Source: CALMFG01 sp963666035
GTDB lineage: Bacteria; Bacillota; Clostridia; Christensenellales; CALMFG01
Direction: 5' to 3'
Assembly: GCA_963666035.2 (NCBI GenBank)
Contig: CAXXJI010000003.1
Location: forward strand, 62,001 to 126,000
DNA: 64,000 nt
This document shows, piece after piece, positions 42,437-51,978 of this stretch; within the stretch, counting starts at the first letter, position 1; the number at the start of each line of letters is the position of its first letter. Below the pieces are notes generated by a model. The model had not been told where the DNA came from. It did not search any database and was given only the letters and a program-made list of their open reading frames with translations. The translations under genes were made by a program, and so were the position numbers.

Positions 42437-45400
42437 ATGAAATCGGTTTCAAAGCTTCTTTTATTGACGATTGCGGCTGTGATTTTATTGGTTGTGTTTT
42501 TTCCTGCCACGGCCGCAGCGGCCAGACAGCCGGGGTTCCAAACAACGCCATATGACCGCACTGATGATATGGACTTTATTGATGGTGTGACGTTGGAAGA
42601 TGAACATGGCAACGATCTGTCTGATCCGGCCAACAGTGACATACCGATTGATGCGGCTGTGACGCTCACCTATGATTTTTCTATCGACAACACCGAAGAT
42701 GTTATCGCTGGAGATACGTTTGAACTGCAAATTCCGGTTGAAATATTCGTGGAGAATCCCGGGTCATATGCATTGACCATGAATAATCCCGACTTTAATC
42801 CTGGACTGCCTGAGGATAGTGTGACCAATCCGCGAATCATCACGATTGCCAACTATACTTTGGCTACCAACGGAACCATCCTGTTTACGTTTACTGGAGA
42901 AATACATGACCGCAATCTTTCGGATGTGAGCGGTTATTTTTGGTTTGAGCTGCAGTTCGATTCGGATAATCTCGGACTTGGCGGCAGCACAGACATCACC
43001 TTTGATGTCGGCGCTGTCAGTGTGCCGGTGATTATCACGGTGGAGTTTGAGGAGATTGAGCCGCCGCCGGCAACGATCGTAAAAAGCGGGTCGCTGATTT
43101 CGGGAAGCCAGCACATCGTCGAGTGGACGATTGTCATCAACGAGACTCCCGTAAGAACTACCGATGCGTCGGTGGTTGATGTGCTCCCAAGCAATCTGAC
43201 GTTTATAGACGGTCATGTGACGATCAATGGGGCCCCTGCGGATCCTGCGGATTATACGATTGTCGGCCAAACTTTCACCTACACGTTCCCTCCTGTCATA
43301 ACAGATACGCAAGTCATCAAGTTTTGGACAGAAGTCAATGACTCCGCTTTTGCGGGGCAGGCCGAAGGCACGCGATTTGACGTCAGTAACACTTCCGAGC
43401 TGCACCACGACGGCGGTGAAGTGACGATTTCGGATGCGGCTGATGTTGAGGTGACGGTCGATTATATCGAAAAATCAGGGTCACATCATTTGATCGATCA
43501 TACGATTACATGGACGGTTGAACTTAACAACAACAGCGTTTATATTCCCGATGCAGTATTCACGGATACGCTGCCGGATTCACCGGTGCCGCTTTCACTC
43601 GTCGCTGATACATTCCGGGTAGACGGTGTTTTGGTTGATCCTGCGGATCTTAATTATAACGCGGGTACGCGCGAAATCGTTTATACGTTCCCAAGCCCGA
43701 TCAGCGAACCGGTTGTCATCACATTTGATACTTTGGTGGATGAGAGCTATTATACACAAAACCGTAATGACCAGTTCTATAATACCGGATACATCACCAG
43801 TGTGGCTGTTCCGGTAGATTCTTCAGATCAGGCAAATCCGGCCGCGCGCTCAGAGCTTATCAACAAGCTGGACAATCAAGGTTATAATGCATCAAACGGT
43901 TACATCACTTGGCGGATTCGCGTTAACCGAAGTCAAACAACTATCAGAAACCCCATCATTACCGATGAAATTCCTAATGGACTTGAGTATGTTGACGGTT
44001 CAGCTACGATTGATAATGGCGCCAGCGACAGTTATTTTGTATACACACCGGATGCGGATCCGTTGAATGATTATACGGGAACGTTAACTTATAACTTTGA
44101 TCCCAGCTCAACCACTGATGAAATTGATGACCAATATACGATTACATTTTATACCCGAGTAACCGACCCTAATATCTATGCAAATAACGTGTTTATTGAT
44201 AATTGGAGAAACGAAGCAACGCTGACCGCAGACGGTGGAATTAATATCACGGATGCCGGCACGCAGGATGTCGATTCTCAGGTGGTCTTTAAAACGGGTA
44301 CGGATTATGATTACAGTAATAGAGTCATTACCTGGCGGATTGTGGTGAACCGAAACCAAGGTCCGCTGTCGGGTGTCGTGGTGACCGACCATATTCCGGC
44401 AGGTACGGTGTATGTCCCCAATTCATTTACCATCAATAATGGTGCAACCATGGCTGGGTTCCTTTATGCAATTGACCCCAACCCATCGGTCAGCGGCTAC
44501 AGCGGGACTTGGACATATGATTTTGATCCGCTGGATACGGGGACACCTATCACGGATACCTATACCATCACGTATCAGACCATGATTACCGACCTGACTG
44601 TGTTTTCCACCAATGGGGATAAGGTGTTCAGCAACGATGTCACACTGACGCATGATGATGTCTCGAACGCTATCACCACCACAGGCACGCAGACCGTGAC
44701 CAATGAGGTCATCTCCAAAGAAGGCGCATATACCAGCGGTAACACTTATATTGACTGGGAAATAAAAGTGAATATGAACCAAATCCCGCTGACGGGGCCT
44801 GTCATCACAGACCATTTCCAGGATGGACTGCGGCTGGATACCGCTACCGTCCGGCTTTTTTACATGGATGTTGCGCCAAACGGGGCGACATCGGCAGGAA
44901 CCGAGATTACCGGGCTGACCAGCGCGAATGTGGTGTATGATGTTGACACCAATATCTTTGAAATGCATATTCCCGAGCCGCCTGTTGGGCAGACAGTCAA
45001 CGGGTATGTTTTAAGGTTTACGACCCATGTGACCGATCAGACCCTAAGTCCGTTTTCCAATACAGCCTTTTTCCAGGGGACCGGCTCGACTGAGGATGAT
45101 TCCATCCAGCCGATTCGTGTGGCTTGGGCGGGTGCCGGCAACTCGGTGGTGGGCCAAAATGGCACGATCACGGTAAGAAAAGTGGATGACGAGGACAACA
45201 GCCGATTAAACGGCGCTGAGTTTATTCTGATCGACCGATACGGCAATACCGTCAACCGGACGACGACCAGCGGAAACGGCGAATTGATTTTTGATAACTT
45301 AAAATATGATATACCTTATACGGTTGAGGAGACAGTTGCACCGACCGGCTATGTATTGGACATCACACCGTATACGTTTATTATCGACAGTGCGGGAACG

Positions 45401-46162
45401 GTATATGATATTCTCTATATACACCGAAACGAGCGCATTCGCGGCAATGTAGAGCTATATAAATATGATGCCGATATGAAGGGCCTTCGCGGCGCGGTAT
45501 TCACCTGTTACGATTCCTCAAACACAGCGGTGGCTACGGCGGCCAGCGATAAAAACGGACGCGTGTTGTTTACCGATCTGGAGTACGGCAGCTATACATT
45601 TGTCGAAACCGTACCGCCGACGGGATATCTTCCTAACGCTACGGTGCTGTCGGCAACGATCGTAAGTGACGGAGTGACGATTCCAACCACACCGGCATTT
45701 ATTATCGATACGCAGATTATTGGACGGATTACATTGAAAAAAGTGGAGGCGGTCGTGCTGGCACCGCTGGCGGATGCCGAAATTGGTCTGTACTTACAAA
45801 GCGATACGTCGTTCAGCAGTCCGGTTGCGGTGGGGATGTCTGGTGTGAACGGGATTGTGTTCTACGATTTGATTCCGTATGGCACATATGTGATCAAAGA
45901 GATGGTTCCGCCTGACGGATATGCTTTATCGGATGAAACTATTTTGGTCTCTATCACGCAGAACGGGCTTACGGTGGACGCTGGAATGCTGATTAATGAA
46001 TACGACGGCAGCGTTTCGCCGCATACCGGAGACGATATGGGAGAGAATTTCCTATTGTTCTATTTGTCTTCGGGTGCTTTCCTCCTATTGGTGGCGGCGC
46101 AGATGGTACTCTGGTATCTGGCAAAACATCCAAAGCGAATCATCGGCAAGTATAATTCTTAA
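42437..46162 (+). CDS. Cell-wall-anchored adhesin with SpaA/Cna_B repeats and SPHTG sorting signal
   Basis: 1241 residues. A signal peptide (cleavage near AAAARQ, about residue 29) leads into an Ig-like N-terminal domain (about 35-200). Five repeats of about 130 residues follow (from about 210 to 885), each with an ITWxIxVN strand and ITDxIPxGL-type segment. Three SpaA/Cna_B-type prealbumin domains follow (about 905, 1000 and 1095 onwards), with Lys in RKVDD and Glu in VEETVAPTGY, as needed for internal isopeptide bonds. The C-terminus has SPHTGDD, a hydrophobic span and KRIIGKYNS, i.e. an anchoring signal of the SPxTG kind used by class B sortases. The sortase gene follows directly. A surface adhesin or stalk is inferred; ligand unknown. 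Confidence 0.9.
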   Translation: MKSVSKLLLLTIAAVILLVVFFPATAAAARQPGFQTTPYDRTDDMDFIDGVTLEDEHGNDLSDPANSDIPIDAAVTLTYDFSIDNTEDVIAGDTFELQIPVEIFVENPGSYALTMNNPDFNPGLPEDSVTNPRIITIANYTLATNGTILFTFTGEIHDRNLSDVSGYFWFELQFDSDNLGLGGSTDITFDVGAVSVPVIITVEFEEIEPPPATIVKSGSLISGSQHIVEWTIVINETPVRTTDASVVDVLPSNLTFIDGHVTINGAPADPADYTIVGQTFTYTFPPVITDTQVIKFWTEVNDSAFAGQAEGTRFDVSNTSELHHDGGEVTISDAADVEVTVDYIEKSGSHHLIDHTITWTVELNNNSVYIPDAVFTDTLPDSPVPLSLVADTFRVDGVLVDPADLNYNAGTREIVYTFPSPISEPVVITFDTLVDESYYTQNRNDQFYNTGYITSVAVPVDSSDQANPAARSELINKLDNQGYNASNGYITWRIRVNRSQTTIRNPIITDEIPNGLEYVDGSATIDNGASDSYFVYTPDADPLNDYTGTLTYNFDPSSTTDEIDDQYTITFYTRVTDPNIYANNVFIDNWRNEATLTADGGINITDAGTQDVDSQVVFKTGTDYDYSNRVITWRIVVNRNQGPLSGVVVTDHIPAGTVYVPNSFTINNGATMAGFLYAIDPNPSVSGYSGTWTYDFDPLDTGTPITDTYTITYQTMITDLTVFSTNGDKVFSNDVTLTHDDVSNAITTTGTQTVTNEVISKEGAYTSGNTYIDWEIKVNMNQIPLTGPVITDHFQDGLRLDTATVRLFYMDVAPNGATSAGTEITGLTSANVVYDVDTNIFEMHIPEPPVGQTVNGYVLRFTTHVTDQTLSPFSNTAFFQGTGSTEDDSIQPIRVAWAGAGNSVVGQNGTITVRKVDDEDNSRLNGAEFILIDRYGNTVNRTTTSGNGELIFDNLKYDIPYTVEETVAPTGYVLDITPYTFIIDSAGTVYDILYIHRNERIRGNVELYKYDADMKGLRGAVFTCYDSSNTAVATAASDKNGRVLFTDLEYGSYTFVETVPPTGYLPNATVLSATIVSDGVTIPTTPAFIIDTQIIGRITLKKVEAVVLAPLADAEIGLYLQSDTSFSSPVAVGMSGVNGIVFYDLIPYGTYVIKEMVPPDGYALSDETILVSITQNGLTVDAGMLINEYDGSVSPHTGDDMGENFLLFYLSSGAFLLLVAAQMVLWYLAKHPKRIIGKYNS

Positions 46163-46179
46163 AAAAAAGTGAATGATTG

Positions 46180-46962
46180 ATGAAACAAAAACATAAAATA
46201 TGGCGGATTGCCCTCTTAATCCTCTCCATGCTGGCATTTGCTGCGATGGTTTTTACGGGGGTGCCTGCGTTAAAATATCTGAAAAGCGGGGCCGAAGAAG
46301 AACAGGCACTGATTGCGGTTCGGGAATCCTATTATGATAAAAAAACCAGCGAAGAGTCCAAAGTGGACAAGCTGGTAAAAACCGAGAGCAAGACTTACAG
46401 CCAAGCTGATTATATGGGCCAGTACCAGAGTCTGCTGGAGATCAATGAGGATATGGTCGGCTGGATCACCCTGCCGGATACCAATATCGATTATCCGGTA
46501 GTGCAGTCGCAAGACAATGTTTACTATCTGGGGCGCAATATTCTAAAGCGCTATTCAGATCGGGGCGCGATTTTTCTGGATTACCGGAATATGGGCAACG
46601 GTACAGATAAAAACACGGTGATTTACGGGCATAACATGTATGATGGGTCTATGTTTGCCAGGCTCTATAAGCTGAAAGAGGAAGAATATTTTAAGACGCA
46701 TAAGACCGTCACGCTTAATCTGAAAGGGACCTATTCTGAATGGCAGATTTTTGCGGTCTATATCACCAGTGACGATCCGGTACGAACTTCGTTCAGTTCG
46801 GATTATGATTTTGAACAATACCTTAAGATTATTGACAGCAAAAAGCTGTATGAAACGGGCGTTAAGCCCAAAACCAGCGATCAGATTTTGACCCTGTCCA
46901 CCTGCACCAATGTGGAGCACGATGGGCGGCTGGTGGTGCACGCCAGAAAAAAAGAGCAATAA
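46180..46962 (+). CDS. srtB: Class B sortase
   Basis: 260 residues. An N-terminal membrane segment (about 8-30) and a helical linker precede the sortase barrel. Catalytic residues are His in YGHNMYDGSMF (about 151), Cys in TLSTCTN (about 242) and Arg in DGRLVVHAR a few residues on. The insert DRGAIFLDYRN and overall layout are class B. It cleaves the anchoring motif and links the protein to the cell wall. Its start is 17 bases after the adhesin stop, and the adhesin SPHTG motif resembles the (S/P)PxTG motif of Clostridioides difficile SrtB, so the two are a dedicated pair. Confidence 0.93.
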   Translation: MKQKHKIWRIALLILSMLAFAAMVFTGVPALKYLKSGAEEEQALIAVRESYYDKKTSEESKVDKLVKTESKTYSQADYMGQYQSLLEINEDMVGWITLPDTNIDYPVVQSQDNVYYLGRNILKRYSDRGAIFLDYRNMGNGTDKNTVIYGHNMYDGSMFARLYKLKEEEYFKTHKTVTLNLKGTYSEWQIFAVYITSDDPVRTSFSSDYDFEQYLKIIDSKKLYETGVKPKTSDQILTLSTCTNVEHDGRLVVHARKKEQ

Positions 46963-47018
46963 AAAAGCGCCCGGATGATCAATTCAGGGTGCTGAAGACA
47001 CAGGTTTTTCGAAAAACT

Positions 47019-47053
47019 AAAACGCCGTCTTATCATAAGGACGGCGTTTTTTA
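47019..47053. terminator. Bidirectional terminator after the sortase gene
   Basis: An AAAACGCCGTC/GACGGCGTTTT stem with a 10-base loop is followed by T6; it also lies just past the stop of the convergent oxidoreductase gene. Confidence 0.92.
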
Positions 47054-47061
47054 GTCTATCG

Positions 47062-48048
47062 TTAATCTTCTTTATACACCACACCAAAATCTTTTCTCAG
47101 CGTGTCCATCGCTTTGGCGATGGCGATGGAATCGGAAAGCGGCATGATTGGTGACTCAGTTAATCCTTTTTCCAGACAGTCGTTGACATGCTGCGCTTCA
47201 TACTGATAACCTGTGCTTGGGAAATTGTCGGTTATTTCCTCCTGCTGATCCGAATAATAGAGCAAGTCCTGGGTGCCAAGTGTTAAAACCGCGTGCTTGG
47301 GGTGCCACCACATGCCGTCAATCATGATGCGGCCCTGATCGCCCTCAATAAACACTCGGTTGTTCATGCGCTGACCCACCGCACTGGCAAGGGTGGCCAG
47401 TTTATCTTGATAGTTCATAATAAAGGTATTCACTTCGTCAATGCCTTCGCTGTTATTTAAGGAAATACCCTTGACAGCGGCATAATCGTTGCCGAACAAC
47501 AGCATGGTCAGCGCCAGCGGATAGATGCCCACGTCCAGCAGTGAGCCACCAGAAAGGGCATAGGATTTCCGCCAGTTATCGCCGGATTCAATGCCGAAAT
47601 TGGCGGACAGAAAACGTGGTGTACCGATTCTGCCCTCGGCAAGCCAAGTCTGCACTTTCTGGATGACCGGAAAGAAACGTGTCCACATGGCCTCCATCAA
47701 AAACAGCCCCTTCTCTTTTGCGAGCGCCGCCATCTCGGCCACTTGTTTTTCGTTCACACCCATGGGCTTTTCGCATAAAACGTGTTTGCCTGCGCTTAGG
47801 TACATTTTGGTCAGGGTGATGTGGCTGTCGTTGGGTGTGCCAATATAGACAATGTCAATATCCGGATCGGCCGCCAAATCTTCATAGCTTCCATAAGCTT
47901 TCGTTGCGCCGTATTCTTTTGCGAATCTTTCCGCCTTGCTTTTCTCACGCGAAGCAACAGCCGCAAATTCGCCGCCGTGAATCAGTTTCAGTCCCTGTAC
48001 AAATTGGTTGGAAATATTGCCGGTTGCAGCGATTCCCCATTTTATCAT
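47062..48048 (-). CDS. Gfo/Idh/MocA-family NAD(P)-dependent oxidoreductase
   Basis: 328 residues. The Rossmann domain begins MIKWGIAATGNISNQFVQGL, and the family EKP motif is in HVLCEKPMGVNEKQ near residue 92-98. The C-terminal alpha/beta domain includes GSLLDVGIYPLALTMLLFG with the conserved Asp and the DVGIYP segment typical of dihydrodiol/glucose-fructose oxidoreductase-like members. The substrate is probably a sugar or sugar derivative but cannot be named. It is a single gene; AGGTGAATATATC precedes the ATG. Confidence 0.92.
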   Translation of the reverse strand: MIKWGIAATGNISNQFVQGLKLIHGGEFAAVASREKSKAERFAKEYGATKAYGSYEDLAADPDIDIVYIGTPNDSHITLTKMYLSAGKHVLCEKPMGVNEKQVAEMAALAKEKGLFLMEAMWTRFFPVIQKVQTWLAEGRIGTPRFLSANFGIESGDNWRKSYALSGGSLLDVGIYPLALTMLLFGNDYAAVKGISLNNSEGIDEVNTFIMNYQDKLATLASAVGQRMNNRVFIEGDQGRIMIDGMWWHPKHAVLTLGTQDLLYYSDQQEEITDNFPSTGYQYEAQHVNDCLEKGLTESPIMPLSDSIAIAKAMDTLRKDFGVVYKED

Positions 48049-48160
48049 GATATATTCACCTGCCTTAAGAATTTAAATCTATTTTTTATACTATATCTCT
48101 AGTGTATCAGAATCCCCCGGGATGTGCCACTGGCTATCCAAGAGATATGTCTGTTTCATG

Positions 48161-49222
48161 TTAAAAGTCAGTATCAAACCATTCGCCGTCCGCCATCTCA
48201 AAATGGCCGGAGGCGTAGTTTTCGCCGTCCAGTGTGATGATCACCCGATCAGTCTGGAAATAGGCGCCCACCGTGTTGGCGACGCTTTGCAGAATGGCGG
48301 CCTCGGCCGATGAACCCGCATTCATTTCAGTGATAAACGGTTGTGAAAAATCGATGTGCGCGGCGCCGGAGATATCCGCTGGACGCAATGAATTAATCCG
48401 TGTATTCTTGCTTATCATGTTTTGCGTGATAAAGAACTGTTCAAAATAGGATGTGATATCTTCATTAGTGAATAGATGAATCTGTTCGGTGTGGCTGGTG
48501 AAGGCGATATCTGTATCGTTCATTTTCGGCGAATAGATAACCGGGGAAAACGCGTAAGCATTATTAAAAATGATTTTTTCAAGTTCGCTGCTGATGAGGT
48601 TCCCGCCCGATTCAAATTCGGTTTTAATGAGGCCGGTGTTTGGCGCATAGTAATCACGGGTGATCGAATCGGCATAAACTGTGGTCACTTCCAGCGCACT
48701 GAAATCGCCATACGGCGTTGTAACAGGCACATCAACTCCGGTAATACTTCGGGTGATGCCGCCTTCCAGCTGCCATGAGGTACCAGCGATTAGCGGTTCT
48801 TGCAGCAGTATTTCGCCCTCAGACGTGTATGCGTCCAGATAATTGGTTTTGTAATAGACTTCGTCTTTTGACAGGATCAGAGTCAGTTTCCCATCGCTGA
48901 TCTCGATGATTTTGATCGTTTCGGTGCCGCCATTGTTGGAGCGCATCTGAATGCGATTGTCAAAAATGTAGTCAGGGTATGCGGTGTACGCGGCATATTC
49001 ATTGCCGATACCGCGATATACCACCGTGCGGTTGGGTACGAAAGGGAAATAGTCGGAAACGGAGTACTCCGCGGGTACAGCTGCTCGAACGCCATCTGCG
49101 GCCGGAGCAGCGGACGATACATTGCTCAGCGAAGAAGCCGATATTTTGATACTATCGCATCCCGAGAGCCAAAAAACCAGAAGAAGAACCAAAGAAAGGC
49201 CAAAAAGTGACCGATGTTTCAT
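48161..49222 (-). CDS. Lipoprotein with C-terminal GerMN domain
   Basis: 353 residues. The lipobox (FWLSGCDS, Cys near 22) predicts membrane anchoring outside the cell. Residues about 55-215 form a beta-rich region without a family I can name (YFPFVPNRTVVYRGIG and strands). The C-terminal 110 residues match the GerMN domain, including VNTVGAYFQTDRVIITLDG after a variable N-terminal part (QIHLFTNEDITSYFEQFF). GerMN proteins support spore germination and sporulation in Bacilli but also occur in non-spore-formers, so this is not proof of sporulation. Confidence 0.82.
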   Translation of the reverse strand: MKHRSLFGLSLVLLLVFWLSGCDSIKISASSLSNVSSAAPAADGVRAAVPAEYSVSDYFPFVPNRTVVYRGIGNEYAAYTAYPDYIFDNRIQMRSNNGGTETIKIIEISDGKLTLILSKDEVYYKTNYLDAYTSEGEILLQEPLIAGTSWQLEGGITRSITGVDVPVTTPYGDFSALEVTTVYADSITRDYYAPNTGLIKTEFESGGNLISSELEKIIFNNAYAFSPVIYSPKMNDTDIAFTSHTEQIHLFTNEDITSYFEQFFITQNMISKNTRINSLRPADISGAAHIDFSQPFITEMNAGSSAEAAILQSVANTVGAYFQTDRVIITLDGENYASGHFEMADGEWFDTDF

Positions 49223-49380
49223 GGATAAACCTCCTTAATAATCAAAGAAGTACGGAATCTCAATCAGCATGACACTATCTTTAACATTATACCTCATATT
49301 GGTGATGAAAAAAATGTCGATTCATTATCAAAATCATGACTTTTTTTGTTTTCGCAGATGATTAAAAGCTTGTATGGGTA

Positions 49381-49396
49381 TGATATAATTATATCA
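49381..49396 (+). promoter_or_regulatory. Palindromic -10 region before the esterase gene
   Basis: TGATATAATTATATCA is a 16-base palindrome that contains a TATAAT. A similar palindrome precedes the diguanylate cyclase gene (15671-15685). Confidence 0.45.
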
Positions 49397-49436
49397 AAAA
49401 ATCGAATTGTTAGGAAAAGGCATAATATTAAATACG

Positions 49437-50393
49437 ATGGAAAAGTACAAGATAGATCATGAATTCAGAGCACTCAAGCATTTTAAACTGAATATATCAA
49501 CACCCAGTCATATTGTCACTGTCCGGCAGGGGGAAGGGCTTTTAAAGCATCTGGCGCGTAAGAAAAAGCATGGCGTCTCGATCGACTGCATCACCGTTCC
49601 GGGGCATCAAGGCGATATGATCGAGATTTACGCCTATAACCCCAAACAGCGAAGGGCAAACGCGCCGTTTGTCCTGCATTTCCACGGCGGAGCCTTTGCC
49701 ATGGGCAACGCACTTAATAATACGCTTTTGTATCGGTATGCCCATCTTCTGGGCTGCCCGGTTTTTTCGGTGGAATACCGTTTGGCGCCCGAATATCCGT
49801 TTCCTTACGGCGTCAATGATTGCTTTGCGGCGCTGGAATACTTAACCCAGCATGCGAAAACGATGGGCCTGAATGCTTCCCGTGTGGTGGTGACCGGAGA
49901 CAGTGCAGGCGGCGGCCTGGCCGCTTCGGTGTGTCAGATGGCCAGAGATAAGGGCATTAAGGTCAGCTTACAGCTGTTGATTTATCCTGTGCTTTCCAAC
50001 GCGTGTGATACGCCCTCTATGAAGGCTTTCACAGACACGCCGGTGTGGGATTATTCAAACAGTATCCATATGTGGCAGTATTATCTGCCGATGAAGGCGG
50101 GAGATAAGCCGCCCAAATATGCGGTGCCTGCGCTAGGAAAATTAAAAGGCCTTGCGCCCTGTTACATTGAGACGGCCGAATTCGACCCGCTGCGGGATGA
50201 GGGCATTGCATATGCCAAAGCGCTGGAAAAAGCGGGAGTTCCTGTGCATCTCGAAGACACCAAAGGGACAGTGCACGGCTATGATCAGCTGCCCAGAAAA
50301 GGTCCGATCGCCAAAAGGCAGATCAGCCTTCGGATTGCGGCAATGGCACGTGCGCTTGGCAGAAGCATTGATGAAGCAAGCGAAGAGGATTGA
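49437..50393 (+). CDS. Alpha/beta-hydrolase of the hormone-sensitive-lipase (acetyl esterase) family
   Basis: 318 residues. The oxyanion motif FHGGAFAMG (about 90) and nucleophile elbow TGDSAGGG (Ser about 160) are followed by the acid AEFDPLRDEG (about 254) and His in VHGYDQ (about 283), completing the triad of HSL-type esterases. Substrates are usually short acyl esters. ATG 49437 is used although TAGGAAAAGG lies 16 bases upstream, farther than ideal; an in-frame TTG at 49407 precedes that site. It ends in its own terminator. Confidence 0.9.
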   Translation: MEKYKIDHEFRALKHFKLNISTPSHIVTVRQGEGLLKHLARKKKHGVSIDCITVPGHQGDMIEIYAYNPKQRRANAPFVLHFHGGAFAMGNALNNTLLYRYAHLLGCPVFSVEYRLAPEYPFPYGVNDCFAALEYLTQHAKTMGLNASRVVVTGDSAGGGLAASVCQMARDKGIKVSLQLLIYPVLSNACDTPSMKAFTDTPVWDYSNSIHMWQYYLPMKAGDKPPKYAVPALGKLKGLAPCYIETAEFDPLRDEGIAYAKALEKAGVPVHLEDTKGTVHGYDQLPRKGPIAKRQISLRIAAMARALGRSIDEASEED

Positions 50394-50398
50394 GCGAT

Positions 50399-50432
50399 AA
50401 GCCCGAATGAAAGTTAAAAATCGGGCTTTTTT
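50399..50432 (+). terminator. Intrinsic terminator after the esterase gene
   Basis: AAGCCCGA (50399-50406) pairs with TCGGGCTT, followed by T6. Confidence 0.85.
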
Positions 50433-50433
50433 G

Positions 50434-50462
50434 TTGACTTTTAAGGCGGATGTCCCTATAAT
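50434..50462 (+). promoter_or_regulatory. Sigma-A promoter of the metY-metA operon
   Basis: TTGACT (50434-50439) and TATAAT (50457-50462) are 17 bases apart. Transcription should start near 50469, leaving a leader of about 210 bases. Confidence 0.8.
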
Positions 50463-50546
50463 AGTTAAAACCAAGTAAAATACTAGGAATAAACAGGCAA
50501 AATGATGATGAGAAAACAAAGCCATCAGTTTCATCAGAAAGCAAAG

Positions 50547-50580
50547 GACGGCACGCTCAACGCGATACCGGTTTTTTTTG
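50547..50580 (+). terminator. Probable attenuator in the metY leader
   Basis: A GC-rich hairpin (CGG at 50549-50551 with CCG at 50568-50570, inner CGC/GCG) is followed by an unbroken T8 run, about 80 bases after the predicted transcription start and 100 bases before metY. Confidence 0.6.
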
Positions 50581-50679
50581 TTCTGGGTTAGTCTCAGCAA
50601 AATAGGCAGTCGAGACGGCATGCAAAAACCATGGCATTGAACCGAATAGAAGGGTTACTTTTTTTAAAGGAGAAATATC

Positions 50680-51975
50680 ATGGATAAAAAAGATTTACAT
50701 TTTGATACATTACAACTGCATGCGGGACAAACGCCGGATGCGGATACCCATTCCCGCGCGGTGCCCATCTACCAAACCACGTCTTATACGTTCGACGATG
50801 CCGATCACGCGGCGGATTTGTTTGCGTTGAAAACGCCGGGCAATATTTATACGCGCATCATGAACCCCACCACCGATGTCTTGGAAAAACGTCTCGCCGC
50901 ACTGGAAGGCGGTGTGGGGGCAATGGCGACGGCCTCGGGAATGGCGGCGATCTTTTATGCGATACTCAATATTGCGAAAAGCGGCGATGAGATTGTGGCG
51001 GCCAACACCTTGTATGGTGGCACCTACACCCTTTTTGCCGAAAGACTGCCCAGTCAATACGGCATTCAAACGCATTTGGTGGATATCGACGATTTAGACG
51101 AAGTGGATGCAAAAATCAACGAAAAAACCAAAGCGATTTATATTGAAAGCATAGGCAACCCTAATATCAATATTGCCGATATTGAGAGTTTGGCGAAGCT
51201 GGCACATCGGCATGGTCTGCCGCTGATTGTGGATAATACGTTTGGCACACCCTATTTAATCAACCTAAAAGACTTTGGCGTGGATATTGTGGTCTATTCG
51301 CTGACCAAATACATCGGCGGACACGGCACCAGTATCGGCGGAGCGATCATCGACAATGGCATATTTGATTGGCGGAGCGGACGCTTTGACGTGATGACAG
51401 AGCCGGACGCCGCATATCACGGCGTTGTATATGCCGATATTCCGGATAGCGCAGGATATATCACCAAGGCCAGGGTTCAGCTATTGCGGGATACCGGCGC
51501 TTGTATCAGTCCGTTTAACGCGTTTTTGATTCTGCAGGGGCTGGAGACGCTCTCGCTTCGTGTTGATCGGCACTGCGAAAACGCCGAAAAAGTCGCGGAC
51601 TTTCTGGCTGGGCATCCGGCTGTTTCGTGGGTGAATTACCCTGCGCTGAAAGACAACCCTTACCATCAGCGAGCTGAAAAGTATTTCCCTAAAGGTGCGG
51701 GCGGCATTATGACCTTTGGCATCAAGGGCGGGCTCGCGGCCGGCCGGAAATTCATCAATGCGCTGGAAATCTTTTCGCTGTTGGCCAATGTGGCCGACGC
51801 CAAATCTCTGGTCATCCATCCGGCCAGCACCACACACAGCCAGATGAGTGAAGCACAGCTAAAAGAGGCGGGTATCAGCGCCGATATGGTGCGTCTGTCC
51901 ATCGGGCTGGAAGACGCGCGCGATTTAATAGCCGATCTGGAAGCGGCGCTCGCAGCTTCGCAAGAGGAGGTGTAA
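50680..51975 (+). CDS. metY: O-acetylhomoserine sulfhydrylase
   Basis: 431 residues. PLP-dependent fold-type I enzyme that converts O-acetylhomoserine and sulfide to homocysteine. The opening FDTLQLHAGQTPDADTHSRA is typical of MetY, with the PLP-binding lysine in YSLTKYIGGHGTSIGG (about 210) and the phosphate-binding ASGMAA loop near 87. Length fits MetY (about 430) and not the shorter MetB/MetC. The homoserine acyltransferase gene metA follows three bases after the stop, giving a two-step direct-sulfhydrylation route. AAAGGAGAAATATC precedes the ATG. Confidence 0.97.
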   Translation: MDKKDLHFDTLQLHAGQTPDADTHSRAVPIYQTTSYTFDDADHAADLFALKTPGNIYTRIMNPTTDVLEKRLAALEGGVGAMATASGMAAIFYAILNIAKSGDEIVAANTLYGGTYTLFAERLPSQYGIQTHLVDIDDLDEVDAKINEKTKAIYIESIGNPNINIADIESLAKLAHRHGLPLIVDNTFGTPYLINLKDFGVDIVVYSLTKYIGGHGTSIGGAIIDNGIFDWRSGRFDVMTEPDAAYHGVVYADIPDSAGYITKARVQLLRDTGACISPFNAFLILQGLETLSLRVDRHCENAEKVADFLAGHPAVSWVNYPALKDNPYHQRAEKYFPKGAGGIMTFGIKGGLAAGRKFINALEIFSLLANVADAKSLVIHPASTTHSQMSEAQLKEAGISADMVRLSIGLEDARDLIADLEAALAASQEEV

Positions 51976-51978
51976 GGG

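Noticed and set aside
48161..49222. GerMN domain as proof of a spore-forming host
   Set aside because: GerMN domains also occur in non-spore-forming bacteria and no other sporulation gene is in the window.
50469..50679. SAM-I (S-box) riboswitch before metY
   Set aside because: The conserved S-box core sequences are not present; only a generic hairpin and T8 were found.
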